Counted from the first letter of the stretch, positions 1-9,343 are shown. The stretch: DNA of 64,000 nt from Verrucomicrobiales bacterium (GCA_002715965.1 PBAL01000024.1:49559-113558), one strand, 5' to 3'. Numbers and translations: made by a program. The notes: a model not told the origin generated them from the sequence alone.

Positions 1-413
1 GCGATCTTGGCCAGTTCGGACGGCTGGAAACTCACGCCACCAATCTTGAACCAACGGCGTGCTCCACCGATCTTGTGTCCTATTCCCGGAACCAACACCA
101 GGGCAAGCAACACGATCGCAGCCGCCAGAATCCACCAGGCGTGCTTACGCCAGACGCGGTAATCCACAAGGGCCACGAACAAGCATCCGCACATGCCAAG
201 CCCCAGCCATTGCGCCTGCTTCACCAGGAGCCGCATGCCTTGATCGCTCATGCTTGCGCTGTAGAGGATCACCATTCCCAAGGCCACCAACGCAGCCACG
301 GCGAACGCCAACACGGTGGCGACCTGGCGCATGTTCGCATTGCCGAGTGACTGCACCGGATACGAACCGGTGGAGTTTACGGGTTTGCGATTACGTTTCG
401 TTTTGCGCGCCAT
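1..413 (-). CDS. ftsW: FtsW, septal peptidoglycan glycosyltransferase (partial, N-terminal part)
   Basis: SEDS-family membrane protein that polymerises lipid II at the division septum together with FtsI. Only the first 137 codons are in the window; the gene runs off the left edge. The start is the ATG at 411-413, 20 nt after the stop of the LysM gene. After a basic N-terminus rich in Lys and Arg there are hydrophobic segments, one followed by LYSASM, and then the SEDS hallmark GGVSFQPSELAKI at the window edge. Its place after murD in a dcw cluster favours FtsW over RodA, as murG would normally follow outside the window. Confidence 0.9.
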   Translation of the reverse strand, partial: MARKTKRNRKPVNSTGSYPVQSLGNANMRQVATVLAFAVAALVALGMVILYSASMSDQGMRLLVKQAQWLGLGMCGCLFVALVDYRVWRKHAWWILAAAIVLLALVLVPGIGHKIGGARRWFKIGGVSFQPSELAKI

Positions 414-433
414 TCAGTGTGCCCTATGCCGGA

Positions 434-1306
434 CTATTGCAGTGATTCCACCGGCAGCTTGAGTTTTTGCCCGACCCGAATCCGATCGCTCGGAAGATTG
501 TTCACCTCACGAAGACGTTTCACTGACGTCTTAAACTTCCGGGCGATCTTTCCAAGCATGTCGCCCGACTTCACCACATAGATCGTGGAATCCTGCGCGG
601 GCGGTGTGCTCGAAGTTGGACGTGCCGCGGGAATCTTCAATTTCTGACCCAGTTGCAATCGCCGAGGATCCACACTCGGATTGGCCGCCTGGATGTCCTT
701 GCTCGAAGCACCATACTCTCCAGCAATGCTGAAGAAGGTGTCACCACGGCCAACGACATGTGTGCGCATGGCGGTGGCAGCAGGCGCAGCGGGCTGCTGA
801 ATCGACGAGCCCGTTCCCGGTCCGGGCGTCGGCGGTGTGGAAGTGTCGGTAGGTCCGGAAGGAACTGTCGGTGTGGAGATTTCCGGCCCGGCCCCTGGAA
901 CACCCGGGGGTGGTGTCGGTGTTGGCGCGGGCGTCGGCATGCGTGGCTCGGCAGGTGGAGCAGACGTCGATGTCCCGGGCGGAGGCGTGATGTTTTGGCT
1001 GGTGACGACTTCCGGTGCGGGCACGACTCCAGGAGGTGTCGGTGGCACGGAAACGGCGCTCGGGTTCGGCGCTTCACCAATCGGCCCGAAGAACGGGCTC
1101 TCATTCGTTCCGCCGAGCGGAGGCAAAACAGACCCTGGCGGATCCGCTTCGGCGACGTTTTCAGGCTGCGGTTTGCATCCGCTCCAGAGCATCCCTCCGA
1201 GGGCGACAAGATGCACGCCGAGGAGGATGATCACGAGAATCGGCAAATTGTTCTTCTTTTGCGCGACTTTTTCGAATTGTGAGCCGGGTGGCTTCGATGT
1301 GCTCAT
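434..1306 (-). CDS. LysM-domain, proline-rich membrane-anchored protein
   Basis: A 290-residue protein with one transmembrane segment near residues 21-43 (ILVIILLGVHLVALGGML) after a basic N-terminus. A long Pro/Thr/Gly-rich linker fills roughly residues 50-175. Two LysM domains follow (about 182-227 and 241-287), recognisable from HVVGRGDTFFSIA and YVVKSGDMLGKIA and each ending in the LGQKLKIP or VGQKLKLP pattern. LysM domains bind peptidoglycan glycan strands, so the protein probably sits in the inner membrane with its C-terminus on the wall. It lies between murD and ftsW in the same direction, which suggests a role tied to cell-wall synthesis or division. No enzymatic domain is seen. A lipoprotein start at WSGC is possible but the box is poor. 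Confidence 0.85.
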   Translation of the reverse strand: MSTSKPPGSQFEKVAQKKNNLPILVIILLGVHLVALGGMLWSGCKPQPENVAEADPPGSVLPPLGGTNESPFFGPIGEAPNPSAVSVPPTPPGVVPAPEVVTSQNITPPPGTSTSAPPAEPRMPTPAPTPTPPPGVPGAGPEISTPTVPSGPTDTSTPPTPGPGTGSSIQQPAAPAATAMRTHVVGRGDTFFSIAGEYGASSKDIQAANPSVDPRRLQLGQKLKIPAARPTSSTPPAQDSTIYVVKSGDMLGKIARKFKTSVKRLREVNNLPSDRIRVGQKLKLPVESLQ

Positions 1307-1337
1307 AATTTTTCAGTAATTCGTGTTTCTAGCAAAT

Positions 1338-2753
1338 TTACATTAAAGACACAATAGATTGAGGCGACCGATTTGTCTCAATACCACATTTTGTTGTGCG
1401 AAGAGAATCGACGGCTGCCTTGAAACGGTTGCCTCGGTCCACGTAGCTGTCGAATTGATCGAAGCTCGCGCAGGCCGGGGAAAGCAGAATTACGTCTCCC
1501 AACTCCGCTTTCTTGGCGGCAAATCGGACCGCTGCTTCGAGGCTCTCGACCAATTCGCATCGAGTAAAAAGATTCCAAGCTGCTTCCATTCGCGGTGCGG
1601 TTTCACCGATCAGGAAGGCACCTCGAACACGACGAGCCATCGCCGGACCCGCCGCATGAAACTCAAAGCCCTTGTCGCTTCCGCCGGCGATCAACCAGAT
1701 GTTCGGTTCTTCCGGTCTGACCGATGGCATGGCTTCGATGGCTTTCATCATCGCGTCCACATTGGTTGCCTTCGAATCGTTGACGAAATGAATGCCGTCC
1801 ACGTCTTCCAGAAATTCGCATCGATGCGGTGAACCACTGAATGACTTGATCGCCTTCACCATCCGTTCCATCGACAAACCCAGAATGCGCCCGACTGCCA
1901 GTGCAGCCATGACGTTTTCCGCGTTGTGCGCACCGCGCAGCCGCGTCTGTTGCATCGCCAACAGAGGGCCGTCCCAGTCTTCCAGGTTTCCGACAATCAG
2001 GTCCCGGTCGAGATACAACCCCGCGCGACGGTGATTGCTGCTGAAGGAAATCACGCGTGACGGAATTTCAATCCCCTGCGCCCGCACATAGGCCAGCGCC
2101 TCGCTTTGAACCACTGCCCAATCATGCGGGGTCTGGTTCATGAACAGCCGCGCCTTGGCCTGCGCGTACTTCAGCATGCTCCCGTGGCGATCCATGTGAT
2201 CTTCGGTCAAATTCATCAGCACCGATATGGTTGGACGGAATTCTTCGATGAATTCCAACTGATACGAACTGACTTCGAGACTCAGGTAATCCAATTCCTC
2301 GGCGCGGCGCGCGACGTCGCTCACCGGAATGCCGATGTTGCCCGCGGCCGCAGAACATTTCCCACAACGACGCAACATGTGATCGATCAGCTCGGTCGTG
2401 GTGGTTTTCCCGTTGGTGCCACTGATCGCAACGCAGGGAACAGAGCATTCGCGATAGCCAAACTCGAATTCACCCAAGGTGGGAATACCACGAAACGAAA
2501 GCGCCAGGTACAGGGAACTGTCCGGACGGATTCCGGGGCTGATGATCGCCTGGTCAAAGTTGTCTTGCGGCAGATCTTCCGTGCCCAACTCCACGCGCAC
2601 GCCGTCCTGGCGCAGCAGCTTGGCCTCGCGTTCCAACGCGTCTGAAGTGTTGGAATCGACCACCGTCACCTTCGCCCCGCGCACCTGCGCCAATCTCGCG
2701 GCAGCCGCCCCGATGATCCCCAAACCAAGAATGAGAATGTTCTTGTTTTTCAT
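1338..2753 (-). CDS. murD: MurD, UDP-N-acetylmuramoyl-L-alanine:D-glutamate ligase
   Basis: Cytoplasmic ATP-dependent ligase that adds D-glutamate to UDP-MurNAc-L-Ala. At 471 residues it is slightly longer than the usual ~440-450. It starts with a nucleotide-fold N-terminal domain (ILILGLGIIGAAAARLA), followed by the Mur ligase ATP loop SGTNGKTTTT near residues 111-120, the SSYQLE motif, NLTEDHMDRH, and the C-terminal NDSKATNVDAMMKAI and IAGGSDKG stretches typical of MurD. The start ATG lies one nucleotide after the mraY stop, which implies translational coupling. The last ~25 residues look like a non-conserved tail. Confidence 0.96.
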   Translation of the reverse strand: MKNKNILILGLGIIGAAAARLAQVRGAKVTVVDSNTSDALEREAKLLRQDGVRVELGTEDLPQDNFDQAIISPGIRPDSSLYLALSFRGIPTLGEFEFGYRECSVPCVAISGTNGKTTTTELIDHMLRRCGKCSAAAGNIGIPVSDVARRAEELDYLSLEVSSYQLEFIEEFRPTISVLMNLTEDHMDRHGSMLKYAQAKARLFMNQTPHDWAVVQSEALAYVRAQGIEIPSRVISFSSNHRRAGLYLDRDLIVGNLEDWDGPLLAMQQTRLRGAHNAENVMAALAVGRILGLSMERMVKAIKSFSGSPHRCEFLEDVDGIHFVNDSKATNVDAMMKAIEAMPSVRPEEPNIWLIAGGSDKGFEFHAAGPAMARRVRGAFLIGETAPRMEAAWNLFTRCELVESLEAAVRFAAKKAELGDVILLSPACASFDQFDSYVDRGNRFKAAVDSLRTTKCGIETNRSPQSIVSLM

Positions 2754-2754
2754 A

Positions 2755-3903
2755 TCAGCGCAATTTCAGGGTCGCCAAGGCGAGGACCGCACACAGGATG
2801 CAGAGAATGTAGAAGCGGGTGACGACCTGCGATTCGTACCAACCGAGTTTCTGAAAGTGATGATGCAGGGGAGCCATGAGGAAGACCCTCCGTCCGGTGC
2901 CATATCTCTTGCGGGTGTATTTGAACCAACCGGTTTGAATGACAACGGACATCGCCTCGGCCACGAACACCCCGCCAGCGATGACGAGAATGAAGGGCTG
3001 ATGAATCAACACAGCCATGATTCCAAGCACTCCGCCCAAGGCGAGTGAGCCCGTGTCGCCCATAAAGACCTGGGCCGGATGACAGTTGAACCAAAGGAAA
3101 CCGAGACTCGCTCCCAGCAAAGCCGCACAAAGCACGGTCAGCTCGCCTGCTCCGGGAACGTGGGGAACATTCAGGTATTCCGCATAGATCGCGTTGCCCG
3201 CGAGATAGGTCATGATCAGAAACACCAGGGTCACGATCAGCGTGCAGCCGATGGCCAATCCATCGAGACCGTCGGTGAGATTCACCGCATTGCTGCTGCC
3301 GACGATTGCCGCGACGGTGATGAGCAGACCGATCAATGCTGCGTCCTGTAAAATCGGATACTTGTAGAACGGCACCATCACGTCCGTGATGAGATTGTTC
3401 GTCGCGGGGTTGTTCCAAAGATATACGCCGATGAACAAAGCCATCAGGGTCTGCACCCAGATCTTCACATTCGCCTCCGTGCCCGCACTGCTTTGTTCGG
3501 TGATTTTTTTGTAGTCGTCGTAGAACCCCAGACCACCGAGAACAACCAATGAAACCAGCGTCAACGTAACCAGGGGATTCCACTGGCACCACAACAGCGT
3601 GGTGATGTCGACAACCAGCACGATCAACAATCCGCCCATGGTAGGCACACCGATCTTCGAGAATTGTGAATCCGTTCCTGCACCGGCTTCCTGAGCCTTG
3701 TCCAAGTATTCCTGACCTAACTTCAATCGCTTCAACCAGCGGATGACTTTCGGCCCCAGCCAGATGCTCAACAACAAAGCCGTCACAGCCGCGCCGGCAC
3801 TCCGGACGGTGATGTAGCGGAAGACCCGCAAGGCAGACATTTGATCGGCCCAGGCAGATTCGGCTGAGTTGTTCAGTAGCCATTGGCTCAGGTAGTAAAG
3901 CAT
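2755..3903 (-). CDS. mraY: MraY, phospho-N-acetylmuramoyl-pentapeptide transferase
   Basis: Integral membrane enzyme that moves phospho-MurNAc-pentapeptide onto undecaprenyl phosphate, making lipid I. At 382 residues it has about ten hydrophobic segments. Family hallmarks are GVPTMGGLLI near residue 87, FYDDYKK, the catalytic Asp region NAVNLTDGLDGLAIG, GDTGSLALGG, and the C-terminal APLHHHFQKLGW stretch. The start ATG at 3901-3903 lies 2 nt after the stop of a possible small ORF. The gene is followed by murD with a 1-nt gap. Confidence 0.97.
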   Translation of the reverse strand: MLYYLSQWLLNNSAESAWADQMSALRVFRYITVRSAGAAVTALLLSIWLGPKVIRWLKRLKLGQEYLDKAQEAGAGTDSQFSKIGVPTMGGLLIVLVVDITTLLWCQWNPLVTLTLVSLVVLGGLGFYDDYKKITEQSSAGTEANVKIWVQTLMALFIGVYLWNNPATNNLITDVMVPFYKYPILQDAALIGLLITVAAIVGSSNAVNLTDGLDGLAIGCTLIVTLVFLIMTYLAGNAIYAEYLNVPHVPGAGELTVLCAALLGASLGFLWFNCHPAQVFMGDTGSLALGGVLGIMAVLIHQPFILVIAGGVFVAEAMSVVIQTGWFKYTRKRYGTGRRVFLMAPLHHHFQKLGWYESQVVTRFYILCILCAVLALATLKLR

Positions 3904-3905
3904 CG

Positions 3906-4073
3906 CTAGTCGTTCCGGCGCAGCGGCTGGCGGTCGCCATTCGCATTCCGTGCGCTGGTCTCACCGCTTGTGTGGAGCAGGAAGGACGGGACGCCGATCT
4001 GTTTGCGAACCGTCATTGGATCTTTGTCTTCAACTGGTCTAGGCGAGGGTTTGTGTTTTCGCGCTTTGCTCAT
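3906..4073 (-). CDS. Possible small basic protein (55 aa) between murF and mraY
   Basis: An open frame starting MSKARKHKPS and ending QPLRRND. It overlaps the last 35 nt of murF and stops (TAG) 2 nt before the mraY start. The peptide is very basic and has no membrane segment or recognised domain. The spacing at both ends is what a translationally coupled gene would show, and the 135-nt murF-mraY gap is otherwise unusually wide for this tightly packed cluster. There is no good Shine-Dalgarno sequence before the ATG. It may simply be a spacer that happens to be open. Confidence 0.3.
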   Translation of the reverse strand: MSKARKHKPSPRPVEDKDPMTVRKQIGVPSFLLHTSGETSARNANGDRQPLRRND

Positions 4074-5481
4074 GGTTGTGTGCCTGGTTATCCCCGGTCT
4101 GCCCACGTATCATCGTCGAAATCCGTTCCAGCCGCGCCGATCGCGAGGCCTTGATCAAAACCAAATCGCCGGGTCGCATCGCGCGAAGCAAGGCGTTGCC
4201 GGCATCAGCCGCATTGTCATATTCACTGATTACTGTCGCTCCGGCTGAACGCGCACCGCCGGCGTAGCAGTAGGCCATGCTGCCCACTGCAAAGAGAATG
4301 TCGATGCCACACTCGGCTGCGCGCCTGCCTGCCTCACGATGCGCGTCGTCACCACCGGATCCGAGTTCAGCCATGTCGCCCAGCACGGCGAACCGTCGTC
4401 CCTGGCAGGGCAATGATTGAAGCGTCTCAATCGCGGCGCTCATGGAATCGGGATTCGCGTTGTAGCAATCTTCCAAGACTCCGTAGCCGTTCACTTCCCA
4501 GTAATGCGCACGCATTGCCGGTGGGGTGACGGTCTCCAAACCGACGCGCGCCTGTTCGTTGGACGCGCCCAGCTCCTGTGCCACAGCCAACGCAAGCGCG
4601 GCATTGATCGCGTGGTGAGCGCCGGGCATCGGCACGTGATAGTCTCCCGTCCAAGCCACCACGGGACAGTCGAGCTTGAAGTGAGTAGCCATCGGCTCGA
4701 CCCGAACGTCAGAAACCCGCCAATCACATCGTTCGGATGCACCAGCTAGAATTGTCTTTGAAGGGCAACGGCTGGCGATCGTCTCGGAGTAGTCACTGTC
4801 TCCGCTCAGGAATAGTGCTCCGTTCGGCGGAAGCAGTTCGGCGAGTTTACTTTCTTCCTCCACGACGCCTTCCAGGTCGCCAAAATGTTCGAGGTGTTCG
4901 CGCCCGATGCTGGTGATGACGCCATAGTTCGGTCGAACGACTTCAATGAGCGGTTTCAGCTCGCCCGGATGGTTTGTGCCGATCTCCTGAACCAGTGCCT
5001 GATGCGCTGATTCGAGACGCAGTAAAGTCGCAGGCACACCGACGTCGTTATTGAAACTGGCTTCGCTCCACAGGGTGGGTCCGGCCTCGCGAAGGATGGA
5101 GGCAAGAAGTTCTTTGGTGGTAGTTTTGCCGTTCGATCCGGCGATCGCAACGACTGGCAGTTTGAACTGTGAGCGATATGCCGCAGCGATAACACCGTAT
5201 GCGATCCGAGTGTCCGCAACTTCAATCACTGCCGTATCGCCTGGCATCCCGGGCGCGGCCCCTTCTTCAAGGACAACTGCGGCAGCACCCAGGTCACAGA
5301 CCTGTTGAACGAATGCGTGGCCGTCAAAACTCTCTCCACGCAATGCCAGAAAAACATTGCCCGCTTGCAGTTTCCGGGAATCGGTACAAATGCATGTGAC
5401 CGACTTCTCCGTATCGCCGGAGGCCAGTCTTCCATTCGCCACATCGGCGATGAATTGAATCGTTCTTGATTCCATCAACAA
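4039..5481 (-). CDS. murF: MurF, UDP-N-acetylmuramoyl-tripeptide:D-Ala-D-Ala ligase
   Basis: Cytoplasmic ATP-dependent ligase that adds D-Ala-D-Ala to the UDP-MurNAc-tripeptide. Visible features are the N-terminal substrate domain (CTDSRKLQAGNVFLALRGE), the ATP loop AGSNGKTTTKELL near residues 114-125, EIGTNHPGEL (MurF signature), TSIGREHLEHFGDLEGV, and the C-terminal EDCYNANPDSMSAAIE and AVLGDMAELG motifs. The length of 480 is slightly above the family norm because of a polar tail after MIRGQTG. The true start may be the third codon, also ATG (5475). The gene follows murE with a ~21-nt gap. Confidence 0.96.
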   Translation of the reverse strand: MLMESRTIQFIADVANGRLASGDTEKSVTCICTDSRKLQAGNVFLALRGESFDGHAFVQQVCDLGAAAVVLEEGAAPGMPGDTAVIEVADTRIAYGVIAAAYRSQFKLPVVAIAGSNGKTTTKELLASILREAGPTLWSEASFNNDVGVPATLLRLESAHQALVQEIGTNHPGELKPLIEVVRPNYGVITSIGREHLEHFGDLEGVVEEESKLAELLPPNGALFLSGDSDYSETIASRCPSKTILAGASERCDWRVSDVRVEPMATHFKLDCPVVAWTGDYHVPMPGAHHAINAALALAVAQELGASNEQARVGLETVTPPAMRAHYWEVNGYGVLEDCYNANPDSMSAAIETLQSLPCQGRRFAVLGDMAELGSGGDDAHREAGRRAAECGIDILFAVGSMAYCYAGGARSAGATVISEYDNAADAGNALLRAMRPGDLVLIKASRSARLERISTMIRGQTGDNQAHNHEQSAKTQTLA

Positions 5482-5502
5482 ATCATCTGTTCTGTCACAC
5501 GT

Positions 5503-6999
5503 TCACGCTGCGTGAAGCTCGAGCTTCTCTTCCTTCAACAGCGCAAGGATCTCAGCAGCATGTCGCCGGTCGTCAAAGGGGACAACCGCATCCGCGAGTT
5601 CCTGAAAACTTTCGTGTCCTTTGCCTGCGATCAATACAGTGTCGCCTGGCTTTGCACGATGGATCGCCTCGTTGATCGCGGCATGGCGATCAAGAATGCT
5701 CAGGCATCCGTCCGAACGAACCTTGCGGTATCCAGCCTGGATCTGCGCGGCAATCGCTGCGGGCGGTTCTTTTCGCGGATTGTCGCTGGTAACGATGGTT
5801 TCGTGTGCGAGCCGTGCCGCGACTTCACCCATTTGAACACGCTTGCCAACGTCGCGGCAGCCACCACAGCCAAACGTGACCAGCACCCTGCCGGGGGTAA
5901 GTTCGCGAAGCGTGTTCAAAACGTTTTCCAGCGCATCGCTGGTATGCGCGTAATCCACGACCACATTAAAATCCTGTCCCACCTGTATTGCTTCCAAGCG
6001 TCCGGGGACGGGCGCGAGGCTGGAGAGGCTTTCCACGGCCTTGCCGACATCGGCATCGAGCAACTGAACGGCTCCAAGTGCGCCCAAGGCGTTGTAGATG
6101 TTGTGACGACCAATAGGCGCGAGTGATGCGCTGTAGGTTCCGGATGCGGTATGGAGTTCGCACTTGGTGCCGTTGTTGCGGAGTTCGACATTTCGCGCGG
6201 TCAGGCGTGCGTTGCCCTCCATGCCGTAAGAGACATTAAAAATGCTGATCTCCCGGAGCAGACGTTGACCGTGCGGATCATCCGAATTGACCACAATTCC
6301 TGACGCGGTCAGCTCGGATTCAACCATGCGGAAGAACTCGCGCTTGGCACGGTAGTATTCCTCCATGTTGCGGTGATAATCGAGATGGTCCTGGCTCAGG
6401 TTGGTGAAGATTCCGACGTCAAATTCCACACCCGAGACTCGGCCCTGCATCATCGCGTGCGAACTGACTTCCATCACGCACGCCTCGCAGTTCGCGCGGA
6501 CCATCTGGTCCATTAGTGATTGAAGTTCCAGCGATTCCGGCGTCGTGCGTGACGCGGGAATAACCCGATCACCGACCTCATAGTGCACCGTGCTGACGAG
6601 GCCGGTCTTGCTGCCCTGCAATTCAAGCAGGTGCTTGAGCATGAACGCGGTGGTGGTCTTTCCGTTCGTGCCCGTGACACCGATGACTTTCATCTTCCGG
6701 CTCGGATATCCGTAGAATCGGTTGGCGATTTCAGCCATCGCCGTGCGGGTGTCCTTCACCACCACCTTCGTTGCCCGATGTGATTGAAATCCGTTGTTCT
6801 CACAGACGATCGCGATTGCACCGCGATCAATCGCATCGCTGATATAATCATGTCCGTCGAAATTCGCCCCCTTCACCGCGATGAACACGGAACCCGAGGT
6901 GACACGACTGGAATCGTGTTCGATTCCGGTCACATCCCGCTCGAGTGCCCCCTCCGCACGGAGCACTTCCACACGTTCCAATAATCTCTTCAGTTGCAT
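5503..6999 (-). CDS. murE: MurE, UDP-MurNAc-L-Ala-D-Glu:meso-diaminopimelate ligase
   Basis: Cytoplasmic ligase adding the third stem-peptide residue. The ATP loop GVTGTNGKTTT is near residues 108-117, followed by the SSHAMMQGRV motif and NLSQDHLDYH. The DNPRKEP motif near 406-412 is the signature of enzymes that select meso-diaminopimelate rather than lysine, so the wall is inferred to be DAP-type. The start used here is the ATG at 6997-6999, one nucleotide after the ftsI stop. A longer open frame to 7065 would only add 22 residues from inside ftsI. Product length is 498 residues, normal for the family. Confidence 0.96.
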   Translation of the reverse strand: MQLKRLLERVEVLRAEGALERDVTGIEHDSSRVTSGSVFIAVKGANFDGHDYISDAIDRGAIAIVCENNGFQSHRATKVVVKDTRTAMAEIANRFYGYPSRKMKVIGVTGTNGKTTTAFMLKHLLELQGSKTGLVSTVHYEVGDRVIPASRTTPESLELQSLMDQMVRANCEACVMEVSSHAMMQGRVSGVEFDVGIFTNLSQDHLDYHRNMEEYYRAKREFFRMVESELTASGIVVNSDDPHGQRLLREISIFNVSYGMEGNARLTARNVELRNNGTKCELHTASGTYSASLAPIGRHNIYNALGALGAVQLLDADVGKAVESLSSLAPVPGRLEAIQVGQDFNVVVDYAHTSDALENVLNTLRELTPGRVLVTFGCGGCRDVGKRVQMGEVAARLAHETIVTSDNPRKEPPAAIAAQIQAGYRKVRSDGCLSILDRHAAINEAIHRAKPGDTVLIAGKGHESFQELADAVVPFDDRRHAAEILALLKEEKLELHAA

Positions 7000-7000
7000 G

Positions 7001-8929
7001 CTATCGCCTGACCACTTGGATGTCCTGCCCTTCTTGACGCAACCGCGTGACGAGCGGCTGGTCAAACCCCATTAGATCTGGCTGTAAATTCAGGTAGTTG
7101 GCGGCCTTCACCGCGATCTCCTTGAAGCAAGGCGCCGCGCATTTACCACCGGTGCCTCCACCGGCGGGTTCGTTTACGATCACCGAGATGACGAGTTCGG
7201 GACGAGTGGCCGGGAGGAAACCAATGAACGAAGCGAGGTTTTTACCGTGGACATAGCCGACGCCTTTGATGGGAATATCCGCAGTTCCCGTCTTCCCCGC
7301 GACGGAATAGAAATCCATGATGGCGTTCTTGCCCGTGCCGTTCTTTGAGCAGACTGCCTGAAGCGCGCGAGTGGTTTCACGCGCAGCGGATTCGCTGATC
7401 ACCTGACTGAGCACGGTTGGCATCGGACGTCCGAGCACGTTGCCTTCCTCGTCTTGAATCTGGCTGACGAGCAGGGGCTTCATGAGCTTGCCCTCGTTTG
7501 CAATTGCAGCCATGGCCATCGTGATCTGCAATGGTGTCACCGCGATTCCCTGTCCGATCGGAATGCGTGTACGGTCATCATCGCGCCAGCGTTTGGTTGA
7601 ACGAACCAATCCGTATTGTTCGCCTCGCAATTGGACCCCCGACCTGCGCCCGAAACCAAAGCCAGTCAGATAACCGTAGTAATCGTCCGCCGACATGCGG
7701 ACGGCGATCTTGGAAGCACCTATGTTGGATGACTTCGCGAGAATGGTCTCCACAGTCATCCACTCGTATCGATGACCGCGGTATTCACGAAGCGATCGCG
7801 CGCGTCGCCATTTCCAAGAACCTTCTTCGCACCAGATGCGCTCTCCCCAGCGAACGACGCCTTTGTCCAAACCAGCCGCAACTGCCACGACCTTGAACGT
7901 GGAACCGGGTTCATACACATCCATGATCGCCCGGTTCTTCCGGAAGTCTTCGCGGCCTTCAGGGACGTCACCGGGACGATTTGGGTTGTATGTGGGAAGA
8001 TTGGCCATCGCCAGGATCTCCCCGGTCTGCGGCCTTACCAGGATTGCCGTAGCGCTCTTCGGGTTGAATCGATTCATGACCTCCCCAAGCTTCTGTTCAA
8101 CGACGTGTTGCAAGCGGGCGTCGATGGTGAGGAAAACATTCTGGCCGTCGCGGGCCGCGACTTCATGCACTCGTCGCGTCGCAACTTCGCGTTGCCGACC
8201 GTCTTTCTCGGTCTCACGCCAACCATGCGTGCCGGTGAGTTGCTTGTTCATCGACAGCTCAATGCCATCCATGCCGAGGGTTTCCTTGGATCGGCGCGAA
8301 CGGACGTTGATCTCGCGGCGTGCCGCATAACCGAGCACGTGGGCGGCAAGTTCGTCATTGGGATAAAGCCGGAGTGATTCCTCAACCTGATCCGCATTGA
8401 TCGCCATCTTGCGAAGATTACGGAAGAAGGTTCGTTGCGAACGGTTGAGGTGACTGGTGTCACCGAAATCCAGGTTCTCCATCGTCGCCTTGATCTGTCG
8501 CCAGCGATCGAGTGGCACGCGCTTCTTGAGCACGACGTATCGATTGGTGCGCAACATCGGTTGGCCGACAGAATTGGTGATGGTGCGAATCTGCGGCTGG
8601 AGTTTGTGGAAGAGTTCCCACTCCGTCATGCCCAACAAGGGAGCAACCGCGCGCGCGATATTCGCCTGGTAATTGCCGATGAAGGCCGGGTCGGCAAACA
8701 CGGTCTTGGCGGGCAGGCTGGTCGCCAGCAGATTGCCGTTTACGTCGCGAATATCACCGCGCCGGGGCGCGAAGAGTTCGGTGCGGGTGGTGTTTTTCTT
8801 TGCCTCCAAGACAAACTCGTGATGGCGCACTACCTGGAGGTGAACGAGCCGATAACCCAGTCCGCAGTAGGCAATCAGAAGCAGCAGCGCCAAGGACGCG
8901 AGTCGCCGATTCTGGAATGCCTGGATCAT
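7001..8929 (-). CDS. ftsI: FtsI/PBP3-type septal peptidoglycan transpeptidase
   Basis: Division-specific class B penicillin-binding protein. A single membrane anchor lies near residues 10-28 (ASLALLLLIAYCGLGYRL). The dimerisation domain starts with RRGDIRDVNGNLLA, and the transpeptidase domain carries the three active-site motifs STFK (catalytic Ser near residue 343), SSN (near 400) and KTG (near 546). The 642-residue length fits the class. There is no PASTA domain at the C-terminus. The chosen ATG at 8927-8929 sits 7 nt after the ftsL-like stop; a longer open frame upstream would overlap that gene. It pairs functionally with ftsW further down the cluster. Confidence 0.95.
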   Translation of the reverse strand: MIQAFQNRRLASLALLLLIAYCGLGYRLVHLQVVRHHEFVLEAKKNTTRTELFAPRRGDIRDVNGNLLATSLPAKTVFADPAFIGNYQANIARAVAPLLGMTEWELFHKLQPQIRTITNSVGQPMLRTNRYVVLKKRVPLDRWRQIKATMENLDFGDTSHLNRSQRTFFRNLRKMAINADQVEESLRLYPNDELAAHVLGYAARREINVRSRRSKETLGMDGIELSMNKQLTGTHGWRETEKDGRQREVATRRVHEVAARDGQNVFLTIDARLQHVVEQKLGEVMNRFNPKSATAILVRPQTGEILAMANLPTYNPNRPGDVPEGREDFRKNRAIMDVYEPGSTFKVVAVAAGLDKGVVRWGERIWCEEGSWKWRRARSLREYRGHRYEWMTVETILAKSSNIGASKIAVRMSADDYYGYLTGFGFGRRSGVQLRGEQYGLVRSTKRWRDDDRTRIPIGQGIAVTPLQITMAMAAIANEGKLMKPLLVSQIQDEEGNVLGRPMPTVLSQVISESAARETTRALQAVCSKNGTGKNAIMDFYSVAGKTGTADIPIKGVGYVHGKNLASFIGFLPATRPELVISVIVNEPAGGGTGGKCAAPCFKEIAVKAANYLNLQPDLMGFDQPLVTRLRQEGQDIQVVRR

Positions 8930-8936
8930 TATTGCT

Positions 8937-9341
8937 TCACTGCTTTCTTGCCTGCTGCACGACGCCCCGAGGACGCGCATAGGTTGCGTTGACGGATGGA
9001 TTCGATTGCCCCGGTGGTGGCATCGGTCCGGGTTGATCGGAAAGGGTGATGACCTGTCGCGGACTCGGCATTCCCAGGCCGAGCTGAAGCGAACGAATGC
9101 GATCTTCGAGATAGGCAGGCGAACGCAGCCCGGCGAGGATCTTCATGCGCTCGTTGTTCTTCTGCTTCAAGTCAGCGAGCTTGCGTTCCTGCTTCTTCAT
9201 CTCCTCGCCCAGCTCATGAATTTGGTTCTTCTGCCAAACGTATCCCACGCCGGCCAGGCCGATGAACACACACCAGGCCACGGCCTTCAACACGGGGCCG
9301 GCCTTCACGGGTGCAGCGGTCTTTTTGCGATTCTTCGGCAT
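8937..9341 (-). CDS. ftsL: FtsL-like cell division protein
   Basis: A 134-residue bitopic protein with a basic N-terminus, one hydrophobic segment near residues 18-38 (VLKAVAWCVFIGLAGVGYVW), then a predicted coiled coil (QIHELGEEMKKQERKLADLK) and a Pro-rich C-terminal tail. FtsL proteins are poorly conserved in sequence. The call rests on size, topology and the standard position between rsmH and ftsI. It is expected to help recruit and activate the FtsW-FtsI synthase. The start is 2 nt after the rsmH stop. The ~35-residue Pro/Asn/Ser-rich tail after the coiled coil is unusual for FtsL. Confidence 0.75.
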   Translation of the reverse strand: MPKNRKKTAAPVKAGPVLKAVAWCVFIGLAGVGYVWQKNQIHELGEEMKKQERKLADLKQKNNERMKILAGLRSPAYLEDRIRSLQLGLGMPSPRQVITLSDQPGPMPPPGQSNPSVNATYARPRGVVQQARKQ

Positions 9342-9343
9342 TT

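Noticed and set aside
2750..3964. A 404-codon open frame overlapping mraY on the same strand.
   Set aside because: It is an out-of-frame shadow; the 2755-3903 frame carries all MraY motifs.
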